Assembly (NCBI GenBank): GCA_900539185.1
Contig: UQBG01000014.1
Location: 14,172-78,171 of the forward strand
Origin: an uncultured Clostridium sp.
GTDB lineage: Bacteria > Bacillota > Clostridia > Lachnospirales > Lachnospiraceae
Direction of reading: 5' to 3'
Length of the DNA stretch: 64,000 nt
In this document: one piece after another, positions 35,869 to 46,112 of the stretch
How the letters are laid out: each line of letters opens with the position of its first letter
Numbering within the stretch: position 1 is the first letter of the stretch
Made by a program: the position numbers and the translations under genes
The notes under the pieces: model-generated
Databases searched by the model: none
What the model saw: only the letters and a program-made list of their open reading frames with translations
What the model was told of the DNA's origin: nothing

Positions 35869-36969
35869 ATGTTAGAATATAATCTTCAGTTCTTCGCAAA
35901 GGAAGGACCTGGAGGAGAAAAAACTGAAGAAGCAACACCGAAAAAAATCGAGGACTCCAGAAAAGAAGGTTCGGTAGCCAAAAGTAAAGAGCTGTCAAAT
36001 GCAATCACGTTGTTTGGGCTGTTTGTAACATTGCGCTATATGATACAGTTTGTGGGACCGAGACTGGTACAGATCTTTGATAAGTACTGGGGACATGTAG
36101 GAACGATTCTTCAGGAAGGGTTTGATACAAAGACCACCCTGGCATTTCTCTCTGAAACCGCAAAGGATACCGTGATCATTCCCCTTCCTTTTTTAGTGGT
36201 TGGGTTTGTACTGGCATTCTTATCGAATAAACTGCAGTTTAAATGGATGGTGACAGCAAAACCGTTACAGCCGAAGCTGAATAAGATCAGTCCGATCAGT
36301 GGGTTTAAGCGGCTGTTTTCCGCCCGATCCTTAGTGGAGTTGCTTAAGGCGATAGCAGAAGTGCTTTTGATCAGTTATATGGCTTATACTGTGATCAAGA
36401 AACACGCACCGGAGCTGTATACCTTATATGACATTACAATTCAACAGTCACTGGCTCTGCTCATGAGTATTATATGGGAGTTAGGCATTCGGATTTGTAT
36501 TGTCATGCTGGTGATCGGATTTGCCGATTATCTCTACCAGAGATACAAGCACCGTCAGGATTTGAAGATGACAAAGCAGGAAGTCAAGGATGAGTTTAAG
36601 AATACAGAAGGAGATCCTCAGATAAAGGGACAACAGAAGCAGCGTATGCGGCAGGCATCGCAGCGAAGAATGATGGCCAGTGTGCCGGAAGCAGATGTTG
36701 TAATTACGAACCCGACGCATTTTGCGGTGGCACTGAAGTATGATGCAGAAGAACATTCGGCTCCGGTCGTGACTGCGAAGGGAACGGACTTTCTGGCAAA
36801 TAAGATCAAAGAGGTTGCCAGAGAACATCAGGTTGAGATCGTAGAGAACAAACCATTAGCGCGGATGTTATACTACAACGTAGAGATAGACAGAGAGATT
36901 CCGCCGGAGCTTTATCAGGCAGTTGCAGATATACTAGCTTATGTATATAACCTGAAAAGAGCCGGTTGA
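35869..36969 (+). CDS. flhB: Flagellar export switch protein FlhB
   Basis: A 366-residue membrane protein with four helices and a cytosolic domain that controls substrate choice. The N-terminus GGEKTEEATPKKIEDSRKEG is the classic FlhB opening, and the autocleavage motif NPTH lies in VVITNPTHFAVALKYD. Cleavage between N and P switches export from rod/hook to filament proteins. AGAGGATCGCGC precedes the ATG. Confidence 0.97.
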   Translation: MLEYNLQFFAKEGPGGEKTEEATPKKIEDSRKEGSVAKSKELSNAITLFGLFVTLRYMIQFVGPRLVQIFDKYWGHVGTILQEGFDTKTTLAFLSETAKDTVIIPLPFLVVGFVLAFLSNKLQFKWMVTAKPLQPKLNKISPISGFKRLFSARSLVELLKAIAEVLLISYMAYTVIKKHAPELYTLYDITIQQSLALLMSIIWELGIRICIVMLVIGFADYLYQRYKHRQDLKMTKQEVKDEFKNTEGDPQIKGQQKQRMRQASQRRMMASVPEADVVITNPTHFAVALKYDAEEHSAPVVTAKGTDFLANKIKEVAREHQVEIVENKPLARMLYYNVEIDREIPPELYQAVADILAYVYNLKRAG

Positions 36970-36994
36970 TGAAAGATAGAAGCAGGAGGAAGCC

Positions 36995-39049
36995 ATGAAA
37001 AAATTGAAATTCAATATAAGTATTTTCCTGGGAATTTACTTATTATTAGCGGTTATTTTCATGATTATTCCCATGCCGTCCGTTTTGCTGGATATTTTGA
37101 TCACGTTCAACTTATCCATAGCGTTGATTATATTATTTAACTGTATTTTTGCGAAAGAAACGCTTGCTATGTCAAGCTTTCCTACGATACTGTTGTTTAC
37201 AACGATTTTCCGTATTTCCTTAAATATATCATCTACACGTTTGATCTTGATGACCGGTGAACCGGGTAATGTAGTTACTACCTTTGGTTCCTTTGTAGGC
37301 GGTGGCAATCTAATCATTGGATTTATTGTATTTATCATTTTGATCATCGTTCAGATGATGGTAATCAATAAAGGTTCGGAGCGAGTATCTGAGGTAACCG
37401 CAAGATTCACGCTGGATGCTATGCCGGGAAAGCAGATGGCGATTGATGCGGACTTAAGTACCGGAGCAATATCCGATAAAGAGGCTATTGCACGAAGACA
37501 GAAGATTCAGGAGGAGGCTTCCTTCTTCGGATCCATGGATGGTGCTACAAAGTATGTAAAGGGAGATGCAGTTGCAGGACTGATTATCACCGCCATCAAT
37601 CTGGTGGGGGGAATCCTGACCGGTGTTATGATGCACGGTCTGACGATCACGGATGCATTATCGAAGTATACGATCCTGACGATCGGTGACGGACTGGTTT
37701 CCCAGATTCCATCTCTGTTGATATCACTGGCAACCGGTGTGATCGTTACAAAGGCATCGAAAGAAGAAGAGATCGGTGATATAGTATTCAGTCAGTTATT
37801 CCAGACCGACAAGGTGATGTACATCGTTGGTGGAGCATTGATCTTTCTGGGTGTATTCACACCATTAAATATCGTTCTGTATGTAGGTCTTGGACTGGCA
37901 ATGATTGTTCTGGGACGAGTCCTTGCTACACGAAAGGAAACAAAAGAGATCGAAGAAGAGGTTGCAGAGGAAGAGGTAGAGGCCGATCAGGTACGACGAC
38001 ACGAGAATGTCAATACCCTGCTTCAGGTGGATCCGATCGAGTTGGAATTCGGATATGGTATTATTCCGCTTGCGGATGTCAATCAGGGCGGTGACCTGTT
38101 AGACCGCGTGGTTATGATCCGAAGGCAGATTGCTTTGGAACTGGGTGCGGTTGTTCCAATTATCCGTCTGCGTGATAACATACAGTTAAATCCGAACCAG
38201 TACATAATTAAGATTAAAGGGATTCAAGTGAGTGAAGGTGAGATCCTGTTTGACCATTATATGGCTATGAATCCGGGCTATGTAGAAGAAGAAATCACCG
38301 GTATTCCGACCTTCGAGCCATCCTTCCATCTGCCGGCTGTCTGGATTACAGAGGCACAGCGGGAGCGTGCTGAATCTTATGGGTACACCGTTGTGGATCC
38401 GCCGTCCATCATCGCGACACATCTGACTGAAGTGATCCGGACACATCTGGATGAACTGCTGACCAGACAGGATGTTCAGAATCTGATTAATAATATTAAG
38501 GATAGCAATACAACTCTGATTGATGAATTGATACCGAAGCTGCTGAATGTGGGTGAGATTCAGAAGGTGCTTCAAAATCTGCTGCGGGAAGGAATCTCAA
38601 TCCGGGATCTGGTTACAATCTTTGAAATCCTGGCAGACCATGCGGCGACAACACGGGATACCGATGTCCTGACAGAGTATGTAAGACAGGGACTGAAGCG
38701 GGCAATCTCCAATAAGTTCTTTGGAGGAGAGGAAACGACCTCTGTTATCACACTGGATCCGAAGATCGAGCAGGATATCATGGCAGCTGTGAAGCAGACG
38801 GAACAGGGAGCCTATCTGACATTGGATCCGGATGAAACACGAAAAATACTGGCGTCCACAGAAAAGGAAATCAAAAAGCTGGAGGATGCAGGACAGACGC
38901 CGATTATTATTACCTCGCCGATCGTTCGTATGTATTATAAGAAATTGACAAGTGATTATTTCAAAAATTTAATTGTGATATCTTATAATGAAATAGAGTC
39001 AAATGTAGAATTACAGTCAGTAGGGATGGTGACAATCGATGATAATTAA
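36995..39049 (+). CDS. flhA: Flagellar biosynthesis protein FlhA
   Basis: A 684-residue export gate protein with about eight N-terminal membrane helices and a large cytosolic nonameric domain. The FHIPEP region is recognisable in VTARFTLDAMPGKQMAIDAD and ISSTRLILMTG. The linker (about 325-340) is acidic. AGGAGGAAGCC precedes the ATG, and flhF overlaps the 3' end by 11 bases. Confidence 0.97.
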   Translation: MKKLKFNISIFLGIYLLLAVIFMIIPMPSVLLDILITFNLSIALIILFNCIFAKETLAMSSFPTILLFTTIFRISLNISSTRLILMTGEPGNVVTTFGSFVGGGNLIIGFIVFIILIIVQMMVINKGSERVSEVTARFTLDAMPGKQMAIDADLSTGAISDKEAIARRQKIQEEASFFGSMDGATKYVKGDAVAGLIITAINLVGGILTGVMMHGLTITDALSKYTILTIGDGLVSQIPSLLISLATGVIVTKASKEEEIGDIVFSQLFQTDKVMYIVGGALIFLGVFTPLNIVLYVGLGLAMIVLGRVLATRKETKEIEEEVAEEEVEADQVRRHENVNTLLQVDPIELEFGYGIIPLADVNQGGDLLDRVVMIRRQIALELGAVVPIIRLRDNIQLNPNQYIIKIKGIQVSEGEILFDHYMAMNPGYVEEEITGIPTFEPSFHLPAVWITEAQRERAESYGYTVVDPPSIIATHLTEVIRTHLDELLTRQDVQNLINNIKDSNTTLIDELIPKLLNVGEIQKVLQNLLREGISIRDLVTIFEILADHAATTRDTDVLTEYVRQGLKRAISNKFFGGEETTSVITLDPKIEQDIMAAVKQTEQGAYLTLDPDETRKILASTEKEIKKLEDAGQTPIIITSPIVRMYYKKLTSDYFKNLIVISYNEIESNVELQSVGMVTIDDN

Positions 39050-40256
39050 AAAATATCAGGGGACATCGGAAGCGGATGCAGTTCAGAAGGCAAAGGACGA
39101 TCTGGGAAAAGATGCAGTAATCATGAATGTTAAGATGGTAAAGCAGAGGGGGCTGAGCCGGTTATTTAAAAAAAGTTATACTGAGGTAACGGCGGCAGTT
39201 GATGAACCGGAACACCGGAAGGAGGAATCGAAGTCGGCACGTCCACGCTCTTATTCGCAGGAGAGCACCCGTACCGACCGTGAATCAGAATCGATGAAAG
39301 AGGCTGCAGCAGCACAGGAAGTGGGCACTGTCCCACAGAAGCAGGTGGCGGATAAGACCTCTGCGATCGAGGAACGGCTGGATACTCTGGCACAGATGCT
39401 GGAGCGGCAGATTCAGGATCCAAAACAAGAGGAAATGGCATCGGAGGAGGAAAAGACCGCGGATCGTAATTCCAAGATCATAAAACTGGTTTATGATCAG
39501 TTGATCAATAATGAAGTCACCGAAGAGAATGCCAAAGAAATCCTAAATGAGATCGATAATAAACGGCAGAATCTCCAACTGGACGACCTGCTGGCGAGTG
39601 TTTACCAGAAGATTGTGTTGAAGCTTGGACAGATGAAAACGATTGAACTACCGGAAGAACATCCGAAGCTTGTGTTCTTTGTAGGTCCTACGGGGGTCGG
39701 AAAGACGACCACGATTGCAAAACTGGCATCCCGGTATAAGCTGGAAAAAGAATGCCGCCTGGCGATTATTACCGCCGATACTTATCGCGTGGCTGCGGTG
39801 GAACAGATTCGCACCTATGCCAATATCTTATCCGTTCCGATCGATGTGGTCTACAGTGCAGATGAACTGAAGCAGTCGATCGAGAAATATCAGGAATATG
39901 ACCTGATTCTGATTGATACGGCTGGTCGATCTCACAAGAACGAGGAGCAGAAAGAGGATCTCAGACAACTGCTGGAGGTTGCCCGGGAATATGATCAGGA
40001 GATTTATCTGGTAGTGAGTGCTACAACGAAGTATCGGGATTTGGTAAAGATCACGCAGACCTATTCCGATATATCGAGCTATCGACTACTATTTACGAAG
40101 ACAGATGAAACCGGGGCACTGGGAAACATATTGAATATTCGCATGTTAACGCAAGCTCCATTGTCCTATATGACATTTGGTCAGAATGTACCGGATGACA
40201 TTAGTGAAACAGATGCACAGTATATTGCAAAGCAGTTGTTAGGAGGCAGTAAATGA
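39039..40256 (+). CDS. flhF: Flagellar GTPase FlhF
   Basis: A 405-residue SRP-type GTPase that guides flagellum placement. A charged B domain (about 60-140) precedes the N and G domains. The G1 motif is VGPTGVGKTTTIAKLASRY, G3 is DTAGRSHKNEEQ and G4 is FTKTDETGALG. Partner of FlhG encoded next, with which it overlaps by four bases (ATGA). Confidence 0.96.
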   Translation: MIIKKYQGTSEADAVQKAKDDLGKDAVIMNVKMVKQRGLSRLFKKSYTEVTAAVDEPEHRKEESKSARPRSYSQESTRTDRESESMKEAAAAQEVGTVPQKQVADKTSAIEERLDTLAQMLERQIQDPKQEEMASEEEKTADRNSKIIKLVYDQLINNEVTEENAKEILNEIDNKRQNLQLDDLLASVYQKIVLKLGQMKTIELPEEHPKLVFFVGPTGVGKTTTIAKLASRYKLEKECRLAIITADTYRVAAVEQIRTYANILSVPIDVVYSADELKQSIEKYQEYDLILIDTAGRSHKNEEQKEDLRQLLEVAREYDQEIYLVVSATTKYRDLVKITQTYSDISSYRLLFTKTDETGALGNILNIRMLTQAPLSYMTFGQNVPDDISETDAQYIAKQLLGGSK

Positions 40257-41140
40257 TGGATCAGGCAGAACAGCTAAGAAGAAGAGTCCGGCAACAGGCT
40301 CAACACAGCGGTTCCACCAGAGTTATAGCTGTTACCAGTGGAAAGGGCGGCGTAGGTAAAACCAGCCTGTCCGTCAATCTGGCTATCCAACTGAGCAAAA
40401 GAGGAAAGCGGGTTGTAATCATTGATGCCGACTTTGGTCTGGCCAATGTAGAGATTATGCTTGGGATTCGCCCACAGTACACGATGTCCGACTTAATATA
40501 CAATGATATGAATATTGATGATATTATCACCAGAGGTCCTTTAGATATCGGCTTTATCTCCGGCGGATCCGGAGTTCAGGATATGGTGAATCTGGATCGG
40601 GAACAGGTTCGGATGCTGATTTCAAAGCTTGTGCGTCTGGATACTCTGGCGGATGTGATCATTATTGACACCGGAGCAGGTATCTCCGATTCTGTTCTGC
40701 AGTTTGTATTAAGCAGTCCGGAGGTACTGATCGTAGCTACGCCGGAACCGACATCTATTACAGATGCGTATTCTCTGTTAAAGGCCGTAAACAGAAATAA
40801 GGATTTTTCCGCAAAGGATAAGAAAATCGAAATCGTAGCAAACCGGGTGGGAAATCAAGAAGAAGGCAAAGAGATTTATAATAAGCTGAATATTGTGTCT
40901 ACAAAGTTCCTGAACATTCCTCTGGACTATTTGGGGGCGATACTGCAGGATGGCAATGCATCCAGATCCATTATTGAGCAAAAGCCAATCTCGCTCGCAT
41001 TTCCGAATTCACCGGCCACAAAGTGTTATCAGGATATCTGCAACCGTCTGTTCGCATTTCAGGAACAGGAGGACGAGCCAAAGGAGGGAATCGCCAGTTT
41101 CTTTTTGAATTTTATTAAACAAAAGCACAGGAAACAGTAG
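40253..41140 (+). CDS. flhG: Flagellum number regulator FlhG (YlxH/FleN), MinD-type ATPase
   Basis: A 295-residue MinD-like ATPase that limits flagellum number and stimulates FlhF. The deviant Walker A motif is SGKGGVGKTSLSVNLA, followed by IIDADFGLANVEIMLG. The N-terminus QAEQLRRRVRQ is the FlhF-activating helix seen in the family. GGAGG in the last codons of flhF serves as binding site; a second ATG is at 40256. Confidence 0.95.
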   Translation: MMDQAEQLRRRVRQQAQHSGSTRVIAVTSGKGGVGKTSLSVNLAIQLSKRGKRVVIIDADFGLANVEIMLGIRPQYTMSDLIYNDMNIDDIITRGPLDIGFISGGSGVQDMVNLDREQVRMLISKLVRLDTLADVIIIDTGAGISDSVLQFVLSSPEVLIVATPEPTSITDAYSLLKAVNRNKDFSAKDKKIEIVANRVGNQEEGKEIYNKLNIVSTKFLNIPLDYLGAILQDGNASRSIIEQKPISLAFPNSPATKCYQDICNRLFAFQEQEDEPKEGIASFFLNFIKQKHRKQ

Positions 41141-41163
41141 TGGAAGATAATAGAGGATTACAT

Positions 41164-41895
41164 ATGAAGGATATTATATCTGTAGGAGATAAAGTAAATA
41201 TGGAGCTCCTGGTAAACGGCCAGCCTATAGCAGACGAAACACGCCGGCGGGTTCTGACCTGTAAGGTCATGGATCTTCCGGAGACAAATCTGCTGAGAAT
41301 CAGCATGCCGTTTCATGAAGGCCGGATCGTACCACTGGCAGTCGGTGACCAGTATCGACTGACGATTTATTCCCAGAAGGGAATCCATGGCAGTACATTT
41401 GTTGTCGTCAACCGACTGAAGGAGGGCAATCTGTTTATGGCAGATGTCGAGCTGAAAGGCCGGCTGGAACGGGTACAACGTCGGGAGTTTTTCCGCCATG
41501 ACTGCCGCATGACTGCAAACTACCGTATGGTTATGATAAGCGAACTGGACGGAGACGACCTCCCGGATATACAGGAGAGTACGCAGGAGGATACGGACTG
41601 GAAAAAGTGCGTAATATTGGATATCAGTGGCGGTGGAGTCCGCATGGTGTCCGAGTATCAGGAAACATCAGGGGAAATGATGCAGATCCATTTTCCAATC
41701 GTATTAGACGGACAGGTCGAAGAGATCTATCAGTATGGGCATGTGATCACCTCACTACAGAATCCGATCAATCCACAGTTATATATACAGCGGATCCAGT
41801 TTGAAAAGATCGGTGAAAAAGAACGGGAACGCATTATCCGCTTCATTTTTGATGAGGAACGGAAACGAATCTCTAAGGAGAAGGGCTTGAATTGA
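41164..41895 (+). CDS. PilZ-domain flagellar brake protein (YcgR/YpfB-like)
   Basis: A 243-residue c-di-GMP receptor. The N-terminal half (about 1-95) resembles the YcgR-type domain, starting SVGDKVNMELLVNGQ. The C-terminal PilZ domain has the arginine motif QRREFFRHDCR and DISGGGVRM, both needed to bind c-di-GMP. In Bacillus the relative slows the motor when c-di-GMP is high. Start at ATG 41164 is preferred for AGAGGA six bases upstream; a GTG at 41140 overlaps the flhG stop and would add eight residues. The stop overlaps cheB by one base. Confidence 0.88.
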   Translation: MKDIISVGDKVNMELLVNGQPIADETRRRVLTCKVMDLPETNLLRISMPFHEGRIVPLAVGDQYRLTIYSQKGIHGSTFVVVNRLKEGNLFMADVELKGRLERVQRREFFRHDCRMTANYRMVMISELDGDDLPDIQESTQEDTDWKKCVILDISGGGVRMVSEYQETSGEMMQIHFPIVLDGQVEEIYQYGHVITSLQNPINPQLYIQRIQFEKIGEKERERIIRFIFDEERKRISKEKGLN

Positions 41896-42938
41896 TGAAA
41901 AAAAATATTATGATAATAGATGACTCTGCACTTATGAGAAGAGTGTTATCTGATATAATTAATAAAACTGAACAATATCAGGTCACTTGTACTGCAGTAA
42001 ATGGCAGGGACGGACTGGAGATTTTGAAGCAATCACCGCAGATCCACTTGGTATTTTTGGATATTTATATGCCGTATATGGGTGGCATCGATGTGCTAAA
42101 GGCTATGAAACGGCTGCATATCGATATTCCAACGATCGTGTTTAGTACTGTTGCAGAGCGTTCCAGTGCAGATACGATAGAAGCTCTGGAACTGGGGGCT
42201 GTCGACTTTTTAAAAAAGCCGGAAAATATATTGACGCATATGCAGGAGTTTCAGGATAAGGTATACCGGTTACTGGCTGTATTGGATGGATCGGATGAAG
42301 ATGCCGGAGTAATTGTTCGTCAACGAACCGGAAAGAAGAAACATCTGCATGCTCCCGGACGGGGAAAGCTGGTTGCACTGGCTTGTTCCACCGGAGGACC
42401 GAGAGCATTGCAGGAAGTTGTACCATATCTTCCGGACAATCTGGATGCACCGGTACTGATTGTTCAACATATGCCGGAAGGCTTTACGGCATCTTTGGCA
42501 AACAGACTGAATGATATCAGTGACATACCGGTAAAAGAGGCTGCTGACGGTGATATCCTGCAGAACGGACATGTCTACATAGCGAAGGGTGGCAGTCATC
42601 TGCGCATCGCACAAGAGAAAGGACAGCATCGAATCGTACTCGGTAAGGATGATCCGGTAAACGGATTACGACCATATGCAGACTATATGTATGAGAGTCT
42701 GATCCGATCCGGTTATGATGAGATCATATGTGTGGTTTTAACCGGTATGGGTGCGGATGGCAGTAAAGGGATCGAGAAGCTTAGCCGGGCGAAGAATGTC
42801 CATGTGATCAGTCAGGACCGGGAAACATCTACGGTATATGGTATGCCGAAGATGGTAGCACAATCGGGCTTATCCGATGAGATCGTACCACTTGATAAAA
42901 TAGCAAAAGCAATCATTAATAATACGGGGGTGTGTTAA
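41895..42938 (+). CDS. cheB: Chemotaxis methylesterase CheB
   Basis: A 347-residue receptor methylesterase/deamidase. The receiver domain has D10 and phospho-acceptor D56 (FLDIYMPYMGG). The catalytic triad is S165 (CSTGGP), H192 (QHMPEGF) and D288 (GMGADGS). The linker (about 130-155) is basic. It starts at the last base of the PilZ gene stop (TGATG) with AAGGAGAAGG upstream. The matching methyltransferase CheR is not in this window. Confidence 0.96.
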   Translation: MKKNIMIIDDSALMRRVLSDIINKTEQYQVTCTAVNGRDGLEILKQSPQIHLVFLDIYMPYMGGIDVLKAMKRLHIDIPTIVFSTVAERSSADTIEALELGAVDFLKKPENILTHMQEFQDKVYRLLAVLDGSDEDAGVIVRQRTGKKKHLHAPGRGKLVALACSTGGPRALQEVVPYLPDNLDAPVLIVQHMPEGFTASLANRLNDISDIPVKEAADGDILQNGHVYIAKGGSHLRIAQEKGQHRIVLGKDDPVNGLRPYADYMYESLIRSGYDEIICVVLTGMGADGSKGIEKLSRAKNVHVISQDRETSTVYGMPKMVAQSGLSDEIVPLDKIAKAIINNTGVC

Positions 42939-45026
42939 ATGGATTTAAGTCAATATCTGGAGATATTTATTGATGAGACAAAGGAACACTTGCAGACCTT
43001 AAATGATCAGGTTTTGATCATGGAACAGGATCCTGAGAATATTGATACGGTGAATGAAATATTCCGGGCAGCTCATTCCTTAAAAGGTATGGCAGGAACC
43101 ATGGGCTTCAAGCGGATGCAGCGACTGACCCATGATATGGAAAATGTATTCTCGGAGATACGAAACGGCAAGATGTCCGTAACACCGGATATCGTGGATA
43201 TCGTATTCAAATGCCTGGATGCGCTGGAAGGTTATCTGGCAAATATTCAGGAAACCGCAGATGAAGGAACCGAAGATAACGAAGAAATTATAGAGCTTCT
43301 GAATGCAGCCTTAAACGGTAGTGCCAAGACAGAGGAACCGGCACCTGCAGCAACGGCACCTGCTCCGACCGAGGTCACACCGCAGACAGAGACCGGTGAC
43401 AAACGGAAGTTTTTACAGCTCCCGATTGCAGACTTTGAAGCAAATGCCATGAAAGAAGCCTTGGAAAAGGGACTGAACGTATATGGTGTAACCGTATATA
43501 TTCAGGAAACCTGTATTCTGAAGGCAGCCAGAGCCTTTCTGGTATTCAAGGGTGTAGAGGCCATCGGTGAGATTATAAAGTCAGAACCAAGCGTGCAGGA
43601 TATCGAGGATGAGAAGTTTGATTTTGACTTCAGCATGTTCATCATTTCGGATAAGCCGATTGAGCAGGTACAGAAGACGATCGGAAATGTATCTGAAATC
43701 AAGGAAGTTGTTCTGGAACCATTTACACCGGAGACGATAAAGGAGCATGAGGTACCGGAGACTGCACCGGCTACCACTGCCGAAGCGGCAGTTACAACCG
43801 AGGAGAAGAAGGAAGCTCCACAGAGTGCGGCAGCGGACAAGAAGAAGCCGGACGCAAAGAAAAAGCCGGTAGTGAATCGATCCGTGCGTGTTGATATCGA
43901 GAAGCTGGATGACCTGATGAATCTGGTCAGCGAGTTGATCATAGCGAAGAACGGACTAGTATCAGCCAGTGAGAACGAAGAGGGCAGTCAGAGTCAGCAG
44001 TTCAACGAACAGATTGAATATCTGGAACGGATCACAACCAATCTGCACGAATCGGTTATGAAGGTTCGTATGGTGCCGATCGAAAGTGTTGTAAATCGGT
44101 TCCCTAGAATGATCCGGGATCTGTCCAAGAAGCTGAACAAAGAGATGGAGCTGATCATGACGGGTGAAGAAACCGAGCTGGATCGAACCGTTATCGATGA
44201 GATCGGAGATCCGTTGATGCATATGTTGCGGAATGCTGCAGATCATGGACTGGAACCGACACTGGACCGTATCAAGAAGGGAAAACCACAGGTAGGAACG
44301 GTCCGGTTAAATGCATATCAGGATGGTAATAATGTTACGATCGAGGTTTCCGATGACGGTGCCGGTATCGATGTTGAGAAGGTAAAGGCATCTGCAATCC
44401 GAAAGGGTACGGTTACAGAAGAACAGGCAGAGATGATGTCAGATAAAGAAGTAATCGATCTGTTGTTCCAGCCGGCGTTCTCTACTTCCGAAAAGGTATC
44501 GGATATATCGGGAAGAGGCGTTGGACTGGATGTTGTAAAGAGTAAGATCGAAGGACTGGGCGGTGATGTTGAAGTTCACTCTGTACTGGGTGAAGGAACA
44601 ACCTTTACGGTTCGTCTGCCATTAACACTGGCAATTATTCAGGCTCTTATGGTAGAGGTTCGGGATGAGAAGTATGCGATTCCGTTGAACTCTATCGTAA
44701 CGGTTGAGGATATTCCGGCTACAGATATTAAGCTGATTCAGAATAAAGAGGTTATCAATCTGCGTGGTACCGTTATCCCTCTGATACGGCTGGATCAGAT
44801 TCTGGATATGGAACCACAGGAAGAGGATCCGGAGAGCATGGTCGTAGTTATTGTGAAGAAGGGCGACAAGCAGGCAGGTCTGGTAATCGACAACCTGATC
44901 GGACAGCAGGAGATTGTCATCAAACCATTAGGTAAATATATTTACATCCATAAGATGTTTAGCGGTGCAACGATTCTGGGTGATGGAGAAGTAGCACTCA
45001 TCCTGGATGCAAACACTTTGGTATAG
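42939..45026 (+). CDS. cheA: Chemotaxis histidine kinase CheA
   Basis: A 695-residue kinase. The HPt domain has the phosphorylated H46 in AAHSLKGMAGTMG. A CheY/CheB-binding P2-like region (about 155-265) follows, then an alanine/proline/lysine-rich linker, the dimerisation helix (SVRVDIEKLDDLMNLVSELI), the ATPase domain with N-, G1- and G2-box motifs (MHMLRNAADHGLE, DDGAGIDVEKV, GRGVGLDVV) and a CheW-like domain. It phosphorylates CheY and CheB in response to receptors. Confidence 0.97.
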   Translation: MDLSQYLEIFIDETKEHLQTLNDQVLIMEQDPENIDTVNEIFRAAHSLKGMAGTMGFKRMQRLTHDMENVFSEIRNGKMSVTPDIVDIVFKCLDALEGYLANIQETADEGTEDNEEIIELLNAALNGSAKTEEPAPAATAPAPTEVTPQTETGDKRKFLQLPIADFEANAMKEALEKGLNVYGVTVYIQETCILKAARAFLVFKGVEAIGEIIKSEPSVQDIEDEKFDFDFSMFIISDKPIEQVQKTIGNVSEIKEVVLEPFTPETIKEHEVPETAPATTAEAAVTTEEKKEAPQSAAADKKKPDAKKKPVVNRSVRVDIEKLDDLMNLVSELIIAKNGLVSASENEEGSQSQQFNEQIEYLERITTNLHESVMKVRMVPIESVVNRFPRMIRDLSKKLNKEMELIMTGEETELDRTVIDEIGDPLMHMLRNAADHGLEPTLDRIKKGKPQVGTVRLNAYQDGNNVTIEVSDDGAGIDVEKVKASAIRKGTVTEEQAEMMSDKEVIDLLFQPAFSTSEKVSDISGRGVGLDVVKSKIEGLGGDVEVHSVLGEGTTFTVRLPLTLAIIQALMVEVRDEKYAIPLNSIVTVEDIPATDIKLIQNKEVINLRGTVIPLIRLDQILDMEPQEEDPESMVVVIVKKGDKQAGLVIDNLIGQQEIVIKPLGKYIYIHKMFSGATILGDGEVALILDANTLV

Positions 45027-45038
45027 GAGGGACGAGAT

Positions 45039-45485
45039 ATGGCAGAGTTAGAAAACATAGATGAGAAACAGTACATAGTAGCCAAGCTGGGTTCCGAGCA
45101 ATACGGAATCGATATTGCTTATGTCGACAACATTGTACGTATGCAGAAGATTACCAGAGTACCGAAAACACAGCCTTATTTTCTGGGCGTTATCAACCTC
45201 CGTGGCGAGATTATTCCGGTTATGAGTATGCGTCAGAAGCTGGAGATGGGGGATGATGAGATTACAAATACCACCCGTATTATTATCATCAAGCCGGAGC
45301 AGAGTGCGTCGCTCGGTCTGCTGGTAGATGAGGTACGGGAAGTCGTTACGCTGTCAGAGGATGATGTGGAAAAGGTATCCTATGACAATGGAAGAGAGGA
45401 TACAAATTTCTTTGTAACAGGGGTAGGAAAGTATAAGGATACATTGATTTCGCTTGTAAATATAAGCGGAATTATATCCGACTAA
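45039..45485 (+). CDS. cheW: Chemotaxis coupling protein CheW
   Basis: A 148-residue protein of SH3-like fold that joins receptors to CheA. It has QYIVAKLGSEQYGIDIAYVD and the motif GVINLRGEIIPVMSMRQKLE. AGGAGGGACGAGAT precedes the ATG; it lies 12 bases after cheA. Confidence 0.97.
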   Translation: MAELENIDEKQYIVAKLGSEQYGIDIAYVDNIVRMQKITRVPKTQPYFLGVINLRGEIIPVMSMRQKLEMGDDEITNTTRIIIIKPEQSASLGLLVDEVREVVTLSEDDVEKVSYDNGREDTNFFVTGVGKYKDTLISLVNISGIISD

Positions 45486-45503
45486 CGAAGAGAGGTGCGG
45501 CTT

Positions 45504-46106
45504 ATGGAACATATGGACGACATGGAACTGGATGTACTCAGGGAAATCGGAACGATAGGTGCAGGAAATGCAACAACCTCTTTGTCTGTCCTGTTAGATT
45601 CCAAGTTGTCGATGAAGATACCCAAGGTATCGTTTATGAGCTTTGATGACTTCGTAGAAAGTATTGGCGGTGCAGAAAATGTAATCGCCGGTGTTATGAG
45701 CAATATAACAGGTGGAATAGATGGATTTATATTGTTTGCTATGGATATGCGGGATGCTCATCGGTTAGTAAATCGTCTGCAGGGAGAAGAACTGTCCAAT
45801 GTGGATCTGTTTGATGACATGGATTTATCGGCAGTGAAGGAGATTGGCAATATACTGATCAGTTCTTATTTATCATCGATTGAAACGCTGACCGGGATTC
45901 ACATCCGTCCATCTACCCCGATGCTCTCAATCGATATGGCAGGTGCGATTTTAAGCTTTCCTGCGATCGTGAATAGCCGGGAACATGATGATGTACTACA
46001 GATTGAATCACAGTTTGAGGGAGAAGATCTGTCGATAGAAGGTCATATTATGATGATTGCAGATACCGAGTCTTATATGATTATTCGACAAAAGCTGGGG
46101 ATATAG
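45504..46106 (+). CDS. cheC: Chemotaxis phosphatase CheC
   Basis: A 200-residue CheY-P phosphatase. Its second active site, SAVKEIGN with the proline 22 residues on, matches the D/S-x3-E-x2-N-x22-P motif. The first site reads DVLREIGT, so its asparagine is replaced by threonine although the spacing to proline is kept. CheC works with CheD, encoded next, in the Bacillus-style adaptation loop. Start at ATG 45504; the GTG at 45495 lies inside the AGAGGTG binding site. Confidence 0.95.
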   Translation: MEHMDDMELDVLREIGTIGAGNATTSLSVLLDSKLSMKIPKVSFMSFDDFVESIGGAENVIAGVMSNITGGIDGFILFAMDMRDAHRLVNRLQGEELSNVDLFDDMDLSAVKEIGNILISSYLSSIETLTGIHIRPSTPMLSIDMAGAILSFPAIVNSREHDDVLQIESQFEGEDLSIEGHIMMIADTESYMIIRQKLGI

Positions 46107-46112
46107 AAACGT

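Noticed and set aside
41140..41163. GTG start for the PilZ protein
   Set aside because: The ATG at 41164 has a better binding site and matches the family N-terminus; the longer form cannot be fully excluded.
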